From: Streptomyces sp. CB00455 | GTDB lineage: Bacteria > Actinomycetota > Actinomycetes > Streptomycetales > Streptomycetaceae | Reading direction: 5' to 3' | DNA: 64,000 bases | NCBI RefSeq assembly: GCF_001905445.1 | Contig: NZ_LIVQ01000003.1 | Span: forward strand, 62,001 to 126,000 | Shown here: in pieces, positions 1-8,099 of the stretch | How positions within the stretch are numbered: the stretch's first letter is position 1 | How the letters are laid out: the number at the start of each line of letters is the position of its first letter | The notes under the pieces: generated by a model | Seen by the model: the letters and a program-made list of their open reading frames with translations, nothing else | Told to the model about the DNA's origin: nothing | The model's database searches: none | Translations under genes and position numbers: made by a program

Positions 1-1
1 C

Positions 2-916
2 GCCGGGGAGGCCGGCGGGCCCGAGCAGGCCGCCGTGAGGGCCGCCGAGCCGTTCCGGACCAAGGCGCTGAGCGTGCCGGGCCTGGGCGAGGGCGCAGCG
101 GGGCGGCGTTCGCGCGCCCGCACCGCGCACGGCCGGACCACCGGATCCCAGCACCCCCGGGGCCGGCTGACCCGGCTGCACCTGACGGCCACCGTGCAGG
201 CGGCCGCGCCGCACCAGAAGGCGCGCGGGCGCAGCGGGCGGGGGCTGGTCATCCGCAAGGACGACCTGCGTCAGGCCACCCGCGAGGGCCGCGAGGGCAA
301 CCTGGTGCTGTTCGTCGTCGACGCCTCGGGCTCGATGGCCGCCCGCCGGCGCATGAGCGCGGTCAAGGGCGCGGTGATGTCGCTGCTCCTGGACGCCTAC
401 CAGCGCCGGGACAAGGTCGGCCTGATCACCTTCCGCGGCTCGGGTGCCGAGTTGGCTCTGCCGCCCACCTCCTCGGTGGACGCGGCCGCGGCCCGGCTGG
501 AGCAGCTGCCGACCGGTGGCCGCACCCCGCTGGCCGCCGGGCTGCTGAAGGCCCACGAGGTGCTGCGGGTCGAGCGGCTGCGGGATCCGAGCCGGCGCCC
601 CCTGCTGGTGGTCGTCACCGACGGCCGGGCCACCTCGGCCGGCGCCGCCGGCGGCCGGGCCCCGGGCACGCCGCGGGAGCTCGCCGCGCGCAGCGCGCGG
701 CTGTTGCAGGCCGGGGGGATCGCCTCCGTGGTCGTGGACTGCGAGTCGGGGCCGGTCCGGCTGGGACTGGCCGGGGTGCTGGCCGCCGACCTCGGCGGGC
801 CCGCCGTCTCCCTGGACGGGCTGCGGGCGGATTCGCTGGCCGGCCTGGTGAAGAACGTACGTACCGCGGGGAGCGCCACCGCACCCGCGAGCAACAGCAA
901 CAGGAGGGCCGCGTAA
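2..916 (+). CDS. Cobaltochelatase / magnesium-chelatase-like subunit, VWA domain (5' partial)
   Basis: This is the C-terminal part of a gene that begins before the window; the frame is open from base 2. A von Willebrand factor A domain is visible, with a MIDAS motif DASGS at about 320-334 and a TDGRAT segment near 620. In the family the C-terminal VWA domain follows an AAA+ ChlI/CobS-like domain, which here would lie outside the window. These proteins power insertion of Mg or Co into tetrapyrroles. The adjacency to cobO and cobB argues for cobalt insertion (CobN partner) rather than chlorophyll synthesis. The stop overlaps the next start (TAATG), so translation is probably coupled to cobO. 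Confidence 0.85.
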   Translation, partial: AGEAGGPEQAAVRAAEPFRTKALSVPGLGEGAAGRRSRARTAHGRTTGSQHPRGRLTRLHLTATVQAAAPHQKARGRSGRGLVIRKDDLRQATREGREGNLVLFVVDASGSMAARRRMSAVKGAVMSLLLDAYQRRDKVGLITFRGSGAELALPPTSSVDAAAARLEQLPTGGRTPLAAGLLKAHEVLRVERLRDPSRRPLLVVVTDGRATSAGAAGGRAPGTPRELAARSARLLQAGGIASVVVDCESGPVRLGLAGVLAADLGGPAVSLDGLRADSLAGLVKNVRTAGSATAPASNSNRRAA

Positions 917-1515
917 TGCCGCAGGGACAGCCGACCGTCGTTCCGGACGACGGACTCACGACGCGTCAGCGCCGCAACCGACCGCTCGTCTTCGTCCACA
1001 CCGGACCGGGCAAGGGCAAGTCCACGGCGGCCTTCGGGCTGGCGCTGCGGGCCTGGAACCAGGGCTGGCCGATCGGGGTGTTCCAGTTCGTCAAGTCGGC
1101 CAAGTGGAAGGTCGGTGAGGAGAACGCGCTCAAGGTGCTGGGCGCATCCGGCGAGGGCGGCAGCGTCGTCTGGCACAAGATGGGCGAGGGCTGGTCGTGG
1201 GTCCAGCGGGACGCCCAGCTCGACAACGAGCAGGCGGCCAAGGAGGGCTGGGAGCAGGTCAAGCGCGACCTGGCCGCCGAGACGCACCGGCTGTACGTGC
1301 TCGACGAGTTCGCGTACCCGATGCACTGGGGCTGGATCGACGTCGACGAGGTCATCGAGGTGCTGCGGGCCCGTCCGGGCACCCAGCACGTGGTGATCAC
1401 CGGGCGCAACGCGCCGGACAAGCTGCTGGAGTTCGCGGACCTGGTCACCGAGATGACCAAGGTGAAGCACCCGATGGACGCCGGCCAGAAGGGTCAGAAG
1501 GGCATCGAGTGGTGA
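916..1515 (+). CDS. cobO: Cob(I)yrinic acid a,c-diamide adenosyltransferase
   Basis: A 199-residue protein of the CobO/BtuR family, which transfers the adenosyl group of ATP to the cobalt of corrinoids. A P-loop GPGKGKST lies at residues 30-37, followed by the AAFGLALRAW segment typical of the family. The length is normal. It overlaps the upstream chelatase stop by one base, and its own stop overlaps the cobB start (GTGA), so the three genes form one translationally coupled unit. The N-terminal 20 residues are polar and poorly conserved in the family, so the exact start is less certain than the rest. Confidence 0.95.
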   Translation: MPQGQPTVVPDDGLTTRQRRNRPLVFVHTGPGKGKSTAAFGLALRAWNQGWPIGVFQFVKSAKWKVGEENALKVLGASGEGGSVVWHKMGEGWSWVQRDAQLDNEQAAKEGWEQVKRDLAAETHRLYVLDEFAYPMHWGWIDVDEVIEVLRARPGTQHVVITGRNAPDKLLEFADLVTEMTKVKHPMDAGQKGQKGIEW

Positions 1516-2972
1516 CGTCGTCGAGCGTGCCGCGGCTGGTCGTCGCCGCCCCGTCCTCGGGGAGCGGCAAGACCACCGTCGCCACCGGTCTGATGGCGGC
1601 CTTCTCGGAGCGCGGCCTCGCCGTGTCCCCGCACAAGGCGGGCCCCGACTACATCGACCCCGGCTACCACGCGCTGGCCACGGGCCGTCCGGGGCGCAAC
1701 CTGGACGCCTTCATGTGCGGGCCGGAGCTGGTCGCCCCGCTGTTCGCGCACGGGGCCGCGGGCTGCGACCTCGCCGTGGTCGAGGGCGTGATGGGCCTGT
1801 ACGACGGGGCCGCGGGCCGTGGTGAGCTGGCGTCGACCGCGCAGGTCGCCAAGGTGCTGCGGGCGCCGGTGGTGCTGGTCGTCGACGCGTCCTCGCAGTC
1901 GCGGTCGGTGGCGGCGCTGGTGCACGGCTTCGCCTCCTTCGACCCGCAGGTGCGCCTCGGCGGCGTGATCCTGAACAAGGTCGGCTCCGACCGGCACGAG
2001 GTGATGCTGCGGGAGGCGCTGGAGGAGGCGGGAATGCCGGTGCTCGGCGTGCTGCGCCGGGCGCCGCAGGTGGCCGCGCCCTCGCGGCACCTGGGTCTGG
2101 TGCCGGTCGCCGAGCGGCGGGCGGACGCGCTGGCTTCCGTGGCGGCGCTGGCCGAACAGGTGCGGGCGGGCTGTGACCTGGACGCGCTGATGGCGCTGGC
2201 GCGCACGGCTCCGCCGCTGCACTGCGAGCCGTGGTCGCCCCGGGGCGCGCTGGCGGCCGCCGGGGGCGCCGGCCAGCAGTCCGGCCCGCGAACGGGCCGC
2301 CGGCCGCTCGTCGCCGTCGCGGGCGGGCCCGCGTTCACGTTCTCCTACGCCGAGCACGCCGAGCTGCTCACCGCGGCCGGCGGCGAGGTCGTCACCTTCG
2401 ATCCGCTGCGGGACGAGGCGCTGCCGGACGGCGCCGCCGGCCTGGTGATCGGCGGCGGTTTCCCCGAGGTGTACGCGCCCGAGCTGTCGGCCAACGGCGC
2501 GCTGCGCGCGGCCGTGGCGCGATTCGCCGCGGCGGGCCGCCCGGTGGCCGCCGAGTGCGCCGGGCTGCTGTACCTGGCGCGGTCCCTGGACGGGAAGCCG
2601 ATGTGCGGGGTGCTCGACGCCGACGCACGGATGTCGGAGCGGCTCACGCTGGGCTACCGGGAGGCGGTGGCGCTGTCGGACAGCGCGCTCGCGGCGGCCG
2701 GGACCCGGCTGCGCGGGCACGAGTTCCACCGCACGGTGATCGAACCGGGTGCCGGGGAGGCGCCCGCGTGGGGGTTCACGCACCCGGAACGCCTTGTCGA
2801 GGGCTTCGTACGGGGAAGTGTGCACGCCAGCTACCTGCACACGCACTGGGCGGCGGAGCCGTCCGTCGCCCGGCGCTTCGTCGAGTCGGCGGCGCGGTCC
2901 GGCCCCCGGTCCGGGGCGGTCCCGGCGGCGGGTCCGGCACCTGGCCCGTCCCCGGTGGCACGGGCCAGGTGA
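1512..2972 (+). CDS. cobB: Cobyrinate a,c-diamide synthase (glutamine-dependent)
   Basis: 486 residues from a GTG start that overlaps the cobO stop by 4 bases. The N-terminal dethiobiotin-synthetase-like ATPase domain opens with the P-loop APSSGSGKTT (residues 13-22). The C-terminal class I glutamine amidotransferase domain shows the nucleophile in AECAGLL (Cys349) and the catalytic His region HASYLHTHW. The enzyme amidates side chains a and c of cobyrinic (or hydrogenobyrinic) acid. The open frame extends further upstream, but that part is antiparallel to nothing sensible and overlaps cobO, so the coupled GTG was chosen. A Pro/Ala-rich C-terminal tail of about 30 residues is unlike the catalytic domains. 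Confidence 0.95.
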   Translation: MTSSSVPRLVVAAPSSGSGKTTVATGLMAAFSERGLAVSPHKAGPDYIDPGYHALATGRPGRNLDAFMCGPELVAPLFAHGAAGCDLAVVEGVMGLYDGAAGRGELASTAQVAKVLRAPVVLVVDASSQSRSVAALVHGFASFDPQVRLGGVILNKVGSDRHEVMLREALEEAGMPVLGVLRRAPQVAAPSRHLGLVPVAERRADALASVAALAEQVRAGCDLDALMALARTAPPLHCEPWSPRGALAAAGGAGQQSGPRTGRRPLVAVAGGPAFTFSYAEHAELLTAAGGEVVTFDPLRDEALPDGAAGLVIGGGFPEVYAPELSANGALRAAVARFAAAGRPVAAECAGLLYLARSLDGKPMCGVLDADARMSERLTLGYREAVALSDSALAAAGTRLRGHEFHRTVIEPGAGEAPAWGFTHPERLVEGFVRGSVHASYLHTHWAAEPSVARRFVESAARSGPRSGAVPAAGPAPGPSPVARAR

Positions 2973-2983
2973 GAGCGCTGCGC

Positions 2984-3721
2984 TCAGTCCGCGATCCCCA
3001 CCATGAGCCAGATCCCGGCCACCCCGCCCACCGTGCACATCAGCGTGGACAGGGCCGGGTGCTCGTGGTGCGCCTCGGGGAGGATCTCGGCTGCGGCCAG
3101 GTACAGCAGTACTCCCCCGAAGAAGCCGAGGTACGCGCCGAGCGGTTCCTCCGGAAGGGTGAACAGCAATGTGGACGCCGCGCCGACGACGGGGGCGACG
3201 GCATCGGCGAAGAGCATCAGCAGGGCCTTGCGGCGGGCGTTGCCGTAGAGGCTGGTGAGCGTGTACGTGTTGAACCCGTCGGCGAAGTCGTGGGTGATGA
3301 CGGCCAGCGCCACGGTTGCCCCCATCCCGCCGCCGACCTGGAAGGCGGCGCCCAGGGCGACGCCGTCGGCGAGGCTGTGGCCGACCATCGCGGCGGCGGC
3401 GGTGAGACCGACGCGGGGGACGCGGGCGCCGTCCCCCGGGCCCTCGCCGGCGCCGTGCGAGGCCTGGCGCACGGCGAGGAGCCGTTCCACGACGTGCGCG
3501 ACCAGGAAGCCGCCCACGAACAGCAGCAGGGCCAGCGGGACGCCGTACACCTCGGATCCGGCCGCGTGCAGGGCCTCCGGCAGCAGGTCGAGGCCGACGA
3601 CGCCGAGCATGAGCCCGCCGGCCAGGCCCAGCACGAGGTGGCGGCGGTCGGTGACGCGTTGCGCCGTCCAGCCGCCCGCCAGGGTCATCAGGAAGGCGCC
3701 CAACGCCACGATCACGGCCAT
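2984..3721 (-). CDS. ZIP-family divalent metal transporter
   Basis: A 245-residue integral membrane protein with about eight hydrophobic segments. The ZIP metal-site motifs are visible: HSLADGVALGAA in the fourth hydrophobic segment and HDFADGFNTYTL in the fifth, plus EILPEAHHEHP near the C-terminus. ZIP proteins move Zn, Fe, Mn or Co into the cytoplasm. It sits antisense between cobB and the cobC fusion and converges on cobB with only 11 bases between stops. The location inside a cobalamin cluster suggests cobalt as a substrate, but this is inference; ZIP specificity cannot be read from the sequence. The start ATG is the first that leaves a short N-terminus before the first membrane segment. 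Confidence 0.85.
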   Translation of the reverse strand: MAVIVALGAFLMTLAGGWTAQRVTDRRHLVLGLAGGLMLGVVGLDLLPEALHAAGSEVYGVPLALLLFVGGFLVAHVVERLLAVRQASHGAGEGPGDGARVPRVGLTAAAAMVGHSLADGVALGAAFQVGGGMGATVALAVITHDFADGFNTYTLTSLYGNARRKALLMLFADAVAPVVGAASTLLFTLPEEPLGAYLGFFGGVLLYLAAAEILPEAHHEHPALSTLMCTVGGVAGIWLMVGIAD

Positions 3722-3848
3722 GTGCCCCTGGATACCGATTCCTCGCCCCGCACGCACGTCCGCGCGCGGGTGGCCGGGGTCGGAGTGTTGACGACGGACC
3801 GGTGGCGGTGACGTACCGGTGACGGTGACTACGGAGGGAGGACCCCCG

Positions 3849-5276
3849 GTGGGCGAGTACGCGACGCAGCTGGTGGTCGGGGTCGGCGGACGCGCGGGGG
3901 TCTCCGTGGCGGAGGTCTGCGCACTGGTCGAGGAGACGCTGCGGGGAGCCGGGCTGGCCACGGAGTCGGTGACGGCGCTGGCCACGGTGGACGCGAAGGC
4001 GGGCGAGGCGGGGATAGCGGGCGCGGCGAAACGTTTCGGCGTGCCCCTGGTCGCCTACCCCGCGCGGCAGCTGGCCGCGATCACCGTGCCGCACCCTTCG
4101 GAGGCGTCGCACACCGCGACGGGGACCGCCTCGGTGGCGGAAGCGGCGGCGCTCGCGGCGGGCGGTGAACTCCTCGTCCCGAAACGGCGGTCGGTGGCGG
4201 CGACGTGCGCGGTGGCCACGGCCCGGGCGCGGCACGACCTGCGCCACCACGGGGACGCGGAGGTGATGGACTGCGGATCCGGTGTGGTGGACCTCGCGGT
4301 CAACGTACGGGCGGACACGCCCCCGGACTGGCTCAGGCAGCGGATCGCCCGCTCCCTCGGGGACCTCTCCGCTTACCCTGACGGCCGCCGGGCCCGCGCG
4401 GCGGTGGCGCAGCGGCACGGCCTGCCGGTCGAGCGGGTGCTGCTGACGGCCGGAGCCGCGGAAGCGTTCGTCCTGATCGCCCGGGCCCTGGAGGCCGTAC
4501 GGCCCGTGGTGGTGCATCCGCAGTTCACGGAGCCCGAGGCGGCCCTGCGGGACGCGGGCCACCGGGTGGAGCGGGTGGTGCTGCGGGCGGCGGACGGCTT
4601 CCGGCTGGATCCGGCGGCGGTGCCCGAGGAGGCGGACCTGGTGGTCGTCGGCAACCCGACCAACCCGACCTCGGTCCTGCACCCGGCGGCGGCGCTCGCC
4701 TCGCTGGCCCGGCCCGGCCGGATCCTGGTGGTGGACGAGGCCTTCATGGACGCGGTCCCGGGCGAGCGGGAGGCCCTGGCGGGCCGGACCGACCTGCCGG
4801 GGCTGGTGGTGCTGCGCAGCCTGACCAAGACGTGGGGCCTGGCGGGGCTGCGGATCGGCTACGTGCTGGCCGAGCCGGAGGTCGTCGCGAAGCTCGCCGC
4901 CGCGCAGCCGCTGTGGCCGGTGTCCACCCCGGCGCTGGTGGCGGCCGAGGCGTGCGTGGCTCCCGCGGCGCTGGCCGAGGCGGAGGAGGCCGCGCGGCGG
5001 ATCGCGGTGGACCGGGCGCACCTGCTGGCGGGGCTGGCCGAATTCGACGAGGTCACGGTCGCGGGGACCGCCGAGGGGCCGTTCGTCCTCATTTGGGTGG
5101 CGGGCGGCGCGGAGGTCCGCACCCGGCTTCGCGCGCTCGGCTTCGCCGTACGCCGCGGGGACACCTTTCCGGGCCTGGACGACTCCTGGCTGCGGCTGGC
5201 GGTCCGCGACCGGGCCACGACGGGCAGGCTGCTCCAGGCCCTGGACCACGCGCTGGCCCTCGCCGGCCGCACCTGA
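3849..5276 (+). CDS. cobC: CbiG-C/CobE domain fused to CobC-type PLP enzyme
   Basis: 475 residues. Residues about 5-125 match the C-terminal domain of CbiG (CobE-like), with the family pattern of a VGVGGRAG opening and a KAGEAGI segment. Residues about 140-470 form a fold type I PLP enzyme of the CobC/CobD group, with the Schiff-base lysine in SLTKTWG (Lys327) and NPTNPTS binding the cofactor region. CobC-type enzymes supply the aminopropanol (phosphate) arm of cobalamin. The GTG at 3849 was preferred to the GTG at 3819 because GGAGGGAG lies 8 bases before it. Fusion of the two domains is known in actinobacteria (Rv2231c-like proteins); how the two activities cooperate is not clear. Confidence 0.88.
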   Translation: MGEYATQLVVGVGGRAGVSVAEVCALVEETLRGAGLATESVTALATVDAKAGEAGIAGAAKRFGVPLVAYPARQLAAITVPHPSEASHTATGTASVAEAAALAAGGELLVPKRRSVAATCAVATARARHDLRHHGDAEVMDCGSGVVDLAVNVRADTPPDWLRQRIARSLGDLSAYPDGRRARAAVAQRHGLPVERVLLTAGAAEAFVLIARALEAVRPVVVHPQFTEPEAALRDAGHRVERVVLRAADGFRLDPAAVPEEADLVVVGNPTNPTSVLHPAAALASLARPGRILVVDEAFMDAVPGEREALAGRTDLPGLVVLRSLTKTWGLAGLRIGYVLAEPEVVAKLAAAQPLWPVSTPALVAAEACVAPAALAEAEEAARRIAVDRAHLLAGLAEFDEVTVAGTAEGPFVLIWVAGGAEVRTRLRALGFAVRRGDTFPGLDDSWLRLAVRDRATTGRLLQALDHALALAGRT

Positions 5277-5380
5277 CCGGCGCCGCCGGCGCCGCGGCCG
5301 CGCCGATCGCGCCGGCCGCGGTGCCGACTCCGGCCGACTCGCCACTGGTGGCCTGCCCGTGTCCCGGCCGGTGCGCTGGC

Positions 5381-5440
5381 CTGCGTCCTGATCTGCGTCC
5401 TGACCTGCGTCCTGGCGCGCGTCCTGACCTGCGTCCTGAC
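5381..5440. repeat. 12-bp tandem repeat, five units
   Basis: Five head-to-tail copies of CTGCGTCCTGAC (units differ at one to three positions) follow the cobC stop. The 281-base gap between cobC and the CapA-like gene otherwise holds only G+C-rich sequence. The repeat unit is in multiples of three but no convincing coding frame uses it. Confidence 0.8.
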
Positions 5441-5557
5441 CTGCGCAGAACCGTGCCGATCCGGTGCGGGCCCCGCCCGGGCCCTGTCTACGATGCCCGC
5501 GGGGGCGGGGCCTGGCACGGCTCCGCGCAGCGGACCATGTGACATCGGGGGTTGGGA

Positions 5558-6799
5558 ATGAAGGCATCGGCCAAGACGGGCGCGGCCCTGGCCGCACTGG
5601 CGGTCGTGGGCGGCGGGATCTACGCCGTACCGCGACTGCTCGACGGCGGCGCACCCGCCACGCAGCAGCGCCTCCAGGGCAGCGGGCGGGGCGGGGGCGC
5701 GGGCGCGGGCGGGCAGAGCCCGGAGCAGAACGCCGCTCCCGGGGGGAAGCCGTTCACGCTGGTGGCGACCGGCGACATCATCCCGTACCCGTCGATCATC
5801 CAGCGCTCGGCGGACGACGCGGGCAAGGCCGGGGAGTACGACTTCCGCAAGATACTCGCCGGCATCAAGCCCCTGGTCTCGGCCGCCGACCTGGCGGTGT
5901 GCCACCACGAGATACCGTACGGGCGCCCGGGCGGCCCCTACACGGGCTATCCCACCTTCAAGGCGCCGCACCAGCTGGCCGATGCCCTCAAGGACGCCGG
6001 GTACGACAGCTGTTCCACCGCCTCGAACCACACCCTGGACGACGGCTACGACGGCCTCGTCCGCACCTTGGACCACCTCGACCGGGTCGGCATCCCGCAC
6101 GTCGGTTCGGCCCGCAGCGCGCAGGAGGCCAAGGCCCCGGCGGTGGTCGCGGCCGGCGGCGCGAAGGTCGCCCAGCTGGACTACACCTACGGCACGAACG
6201 GCATCCCCCTCCCCGCGGACAAGCCGTGGGCGGTCAACCTGATCGACAAGGACCGGATGATCGCCGACGCCCGCGCCGCCCGGGCCGCCGGGGCGAACGT
6301 GGTGGTGCTCAGCGTCCACTGGGGCACCGAGTGGCAGACGGCGCCCGACGAGCAGCAGCGCGAACTGGCGCAGGCGCTGACCGCGTCCCGCGGGGCCGAC
6401 GGCCTCCCCGACATCGATCTGATCCTCGGCACGCACAACCACGTGCCGCAGCCGTACGAGAAGATCAACGGGACCTGGGTGGTCTTCGGCATGGGCGACC
6501 AGGTCGCCAGCTTCGTGCCGGCCGACAAGCTGCGCGGGAACCAGTCGTCGATCCCCCGGTTCACCTTCGCTCCGGCGGCGGCCGGCGCGGGCCGCTGGGA
6601 GGTGGTGAAGGCCGAGTTCCTCACCCAGTATTCGGACATGGGGCCGCCGTTCCGGGTCGTCTGCGCCTCCTGCGCCGCCTCCGACGCCACCCTCCCGGTG
6701 GACAAGCGGAGCGAGTACGAGCGCATCGACCGGCAGGTCACCGAGGCCGTGACGGCGCGCGGCGCGACCGGGGAGGGCCTGGAACACGCCACCCGCTGA
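5558..6799 (+). CDS. CapA-family protein (poly-gamma-glutamate capsule-type metallophosphatase fold)
   Basis: 413 residues. An N-terminal hydrophobic segment (residues about 6-25) looks like a signal peptide or anchor, followed by a Gly/Gln-rich linker to about residue 65. The CapA domain then runs to the end, with the family features VATGDIIPYPS, a CHHEIPY segment, SNHTLDDG, SVHWGTEW and GTHNHVPQP. CapA proteins take part in poly-gamma-glutamate export in Bacillus, but most actinobacterial members have no assigned role, and no capBC genes are near. The ATG at 5558 was chosen over the TTG at 5552 because GGGGG sits six bases before it. A secreted or membrane-anchored role is inferred. Confidence 0.85.
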   Translation: MKASAKTGAALAALAVVGGGIYAVPRLLDGGAPATQQRLQGSGRGGGAGAGGQSPEQNAAPGGKPFTLVATGDIIPYPSIIQRSADDAGKAGEYDFRKILAGIKPLVSAADLAVCHHEIPYGRPGGPYTGYPTFKAPHQLADALKDAGYDSCSTASNHTLDDGYDGLVRTLDHLDRVGIPHVGSARSAQEAKAPAVVAAGGAKVAQLDYTYGTNGIPLPADKPWAVNLIDKDRMIADARAARAAGANVVVLSVHWGTEWQTAPDEQQRELAQALTASRGADGLPDIDLILGTHNHVPQPYEKINGTWVVFGMGDQVASFVPADKLRGNQSSIPRFTFAPAAAGAGRWEVVKAEFLTQYSDMGPPFRVVCASCAASDATLPVDKRSEYERIDRQVTEAVTARGATGEGLEHATR

Positions 6800-6915
6800 C
6801 CGCGTCGGCCGGACGTCACCGACGTCGCGGGCCGCAGACCACGGCCGGGACGGGCAGGGCGGTGGCAGGGCAGTGGGGCGGGGCGGTGGCAGGCAGGGCC
6901 GGCCGCCCGGCCCCG

Positions 6916-7827
6916 CTACGAGGTCCTGTTCCGCCGGGTCAAGGCGAGCGCGCCACCGCCGATCCCCAGCAGGACCAGCGCGCCGCCCGCGACGTACGGA
7001 GTCGGCGAACCGCCTCCGGTCTCGGCCAGGTTGGCGCCCTTGGTGATGGCGGACCCGGTCCCGGTCCCCGTCGCGGTCTGCGGTTTGACGTCCGGCCGGG
7101 GCGGCGCGGGTGCGGGCGCAGCAGGGGACTCGCAGTGTGCTTCGGCGAGCACGATCTCGCCCTCCACCTCGGCGACGTTCAGCTTCAGCGGGTTCACCGA
7201 CACCTTCAGGCGCAGGGCCGCCGCCGCGGCCGTGGTGGAGGTGGTCTGCGTACCGGACAGCTCCAGGGTGACCAGACCCACCCCGGGCACCTCGATCCTG
7301 GTGGGACCGCCCGCCGTCAAGGTGGTCCGCTTGCCGAGGGCGGTCACCGTCCCGAGGACGTTCGAGGTGGCCACGGGCTGTTTGCCCGCCTCGCAGACGG
7401 CCTTGGAGGTGACCTTCTCGACTTCGACGAGGGAGAGCGCCGGCAGTCCGGGCACGTGTACCCGGGCCTTGGCGAGATTCACCTCCGCCTCGGCCCGGCC
7501 CTTGTCCGCGGTCGCCTTGGACGTGGCCACGTCGGCGCGGAGCACGCTGACCGGCGTGCCGCCCTCGACGCCGTCCAGGGTGACGGTCAGCGCCGTCTTC
7601 TCGGCCTTCGCCGGAGCGCTGACCTCGTTGAGGGTCGTCTTCAGCGGGACGTGCACGGTCTTGTTGAGCAGGCTCACGTCCAGTCCGGTGCGCAGGACGA
7701 CGGCGCCGGCCTTGCCCTCACCTCCTGCGCCGCCTCCCGTCGCGAAGGCGGGCGGAGCGGCCAGCAGGGCCACCGCTCCCGTGGCGAGCAGGACGGCCGC
7801 GGGCATGCGGAAGGTGTTGCTGTTCAA
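6916..7827 (-). CDS. LAETG-motif sortase-dependent surface protein (SCO1860 type)
   Basis: 303 residues from a TTG start. The N-terminus has a signal peptide ending near PPAFA-TGG. The middle is a repetitive all-beta-looking region rich in Thr/Val with two cysteines (KAVCEAG and EAHCES). A Pro-rich linker leads to LAETGGG, then a hydrophobic helix and the positive tail RRNRTS. This is the cell-wall sorting architecture used by class E sortases in Streptomyces (LAXTG). No sortase gene is in the window. The start is uncertain: an ATG at 7806 also leaves a signal peptide, while longer versions add an Arg-rich leader that does not look like secretory sequence. The family resembles the conserved Streptomyces protein SCO1860; its function is unknown. 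Confidence 0.85.
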   Translation of the reverse strand: MNSNTFRMPAAVLLATGAVALLAAPPAFATGGGAGGEGKAGAVVLRTGLDVSLLNKTVHVPLKTTLNEVSAPAKAEKTALTVTLDGVEGGTPVSVLRADVATSKATADKGRAEAEVNLAKARVHVPGLPALSLVEVEKVTSKAVCEAGKQPVATSNVLGTVTALGKRTTLTAGGPTRIEVPGVGLVTLELSGTQTTSTTAAAAALRLKVSVNPLKLNVAEVEGEIVLAEAHCESPAAPAPAPPRPDVKPQTATGTGTGSAITKGANLAETGGGSPTPYVAGGALVLLGIGGGALALTRRNRTS

Positions 7828-7945
7828 GGTGGTGGAACCCCCGGGGAGATGGGTGCCGCCGCGCCGCCGATGAGGGACAGTGCGCGCGCCGACGGCCTCG
7901 TCCCCGGAATTTTTACGCACTGTGGGTGAACGGGCAGGCACCTGA

Positions 7946-7957
7946 GGTGACTTCACC
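7946..7957. promoter_or_regulatory. Candidate operator upstream of the LAETG protein
   Basis: The inverted repeat GGTGA-CT-TCACC lies about 120 bases upstream of the surface protein start, in a 272-base gap that otherwise shows no gene. It is short, and no particular regulator is indicated. Confidence 0.3.
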
Positions 7958-8099
7958 CCAAAGGGTGGTTTCCGCGCACGTATTCGAATTGCAGCGCCTC
8001 AGGAGGAACGGGAGTTCCCTGCTTTTCCGGATCCGGCGCCCGAGCGGGCATTGTTAACGACCGCCGGACCGTCGGCGTCACGCCACGTCACCGCACGCT

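Noticed and set aside
3722-3848. A cobalamin riboswitch before the cobC fusion gene
   Set aside because: The gap of about 127 bases is too short for the full structure and shows no B12-box-like sequence.
1494-5654. A 1386-codon open frame on the minus strand
   Set aside because: It lies antisense to cobB and the cobC fusion, is Arg/Gly/Pro-rich and has no domain. Such frames arise from the high third-position G+C of the genes on the other strand.
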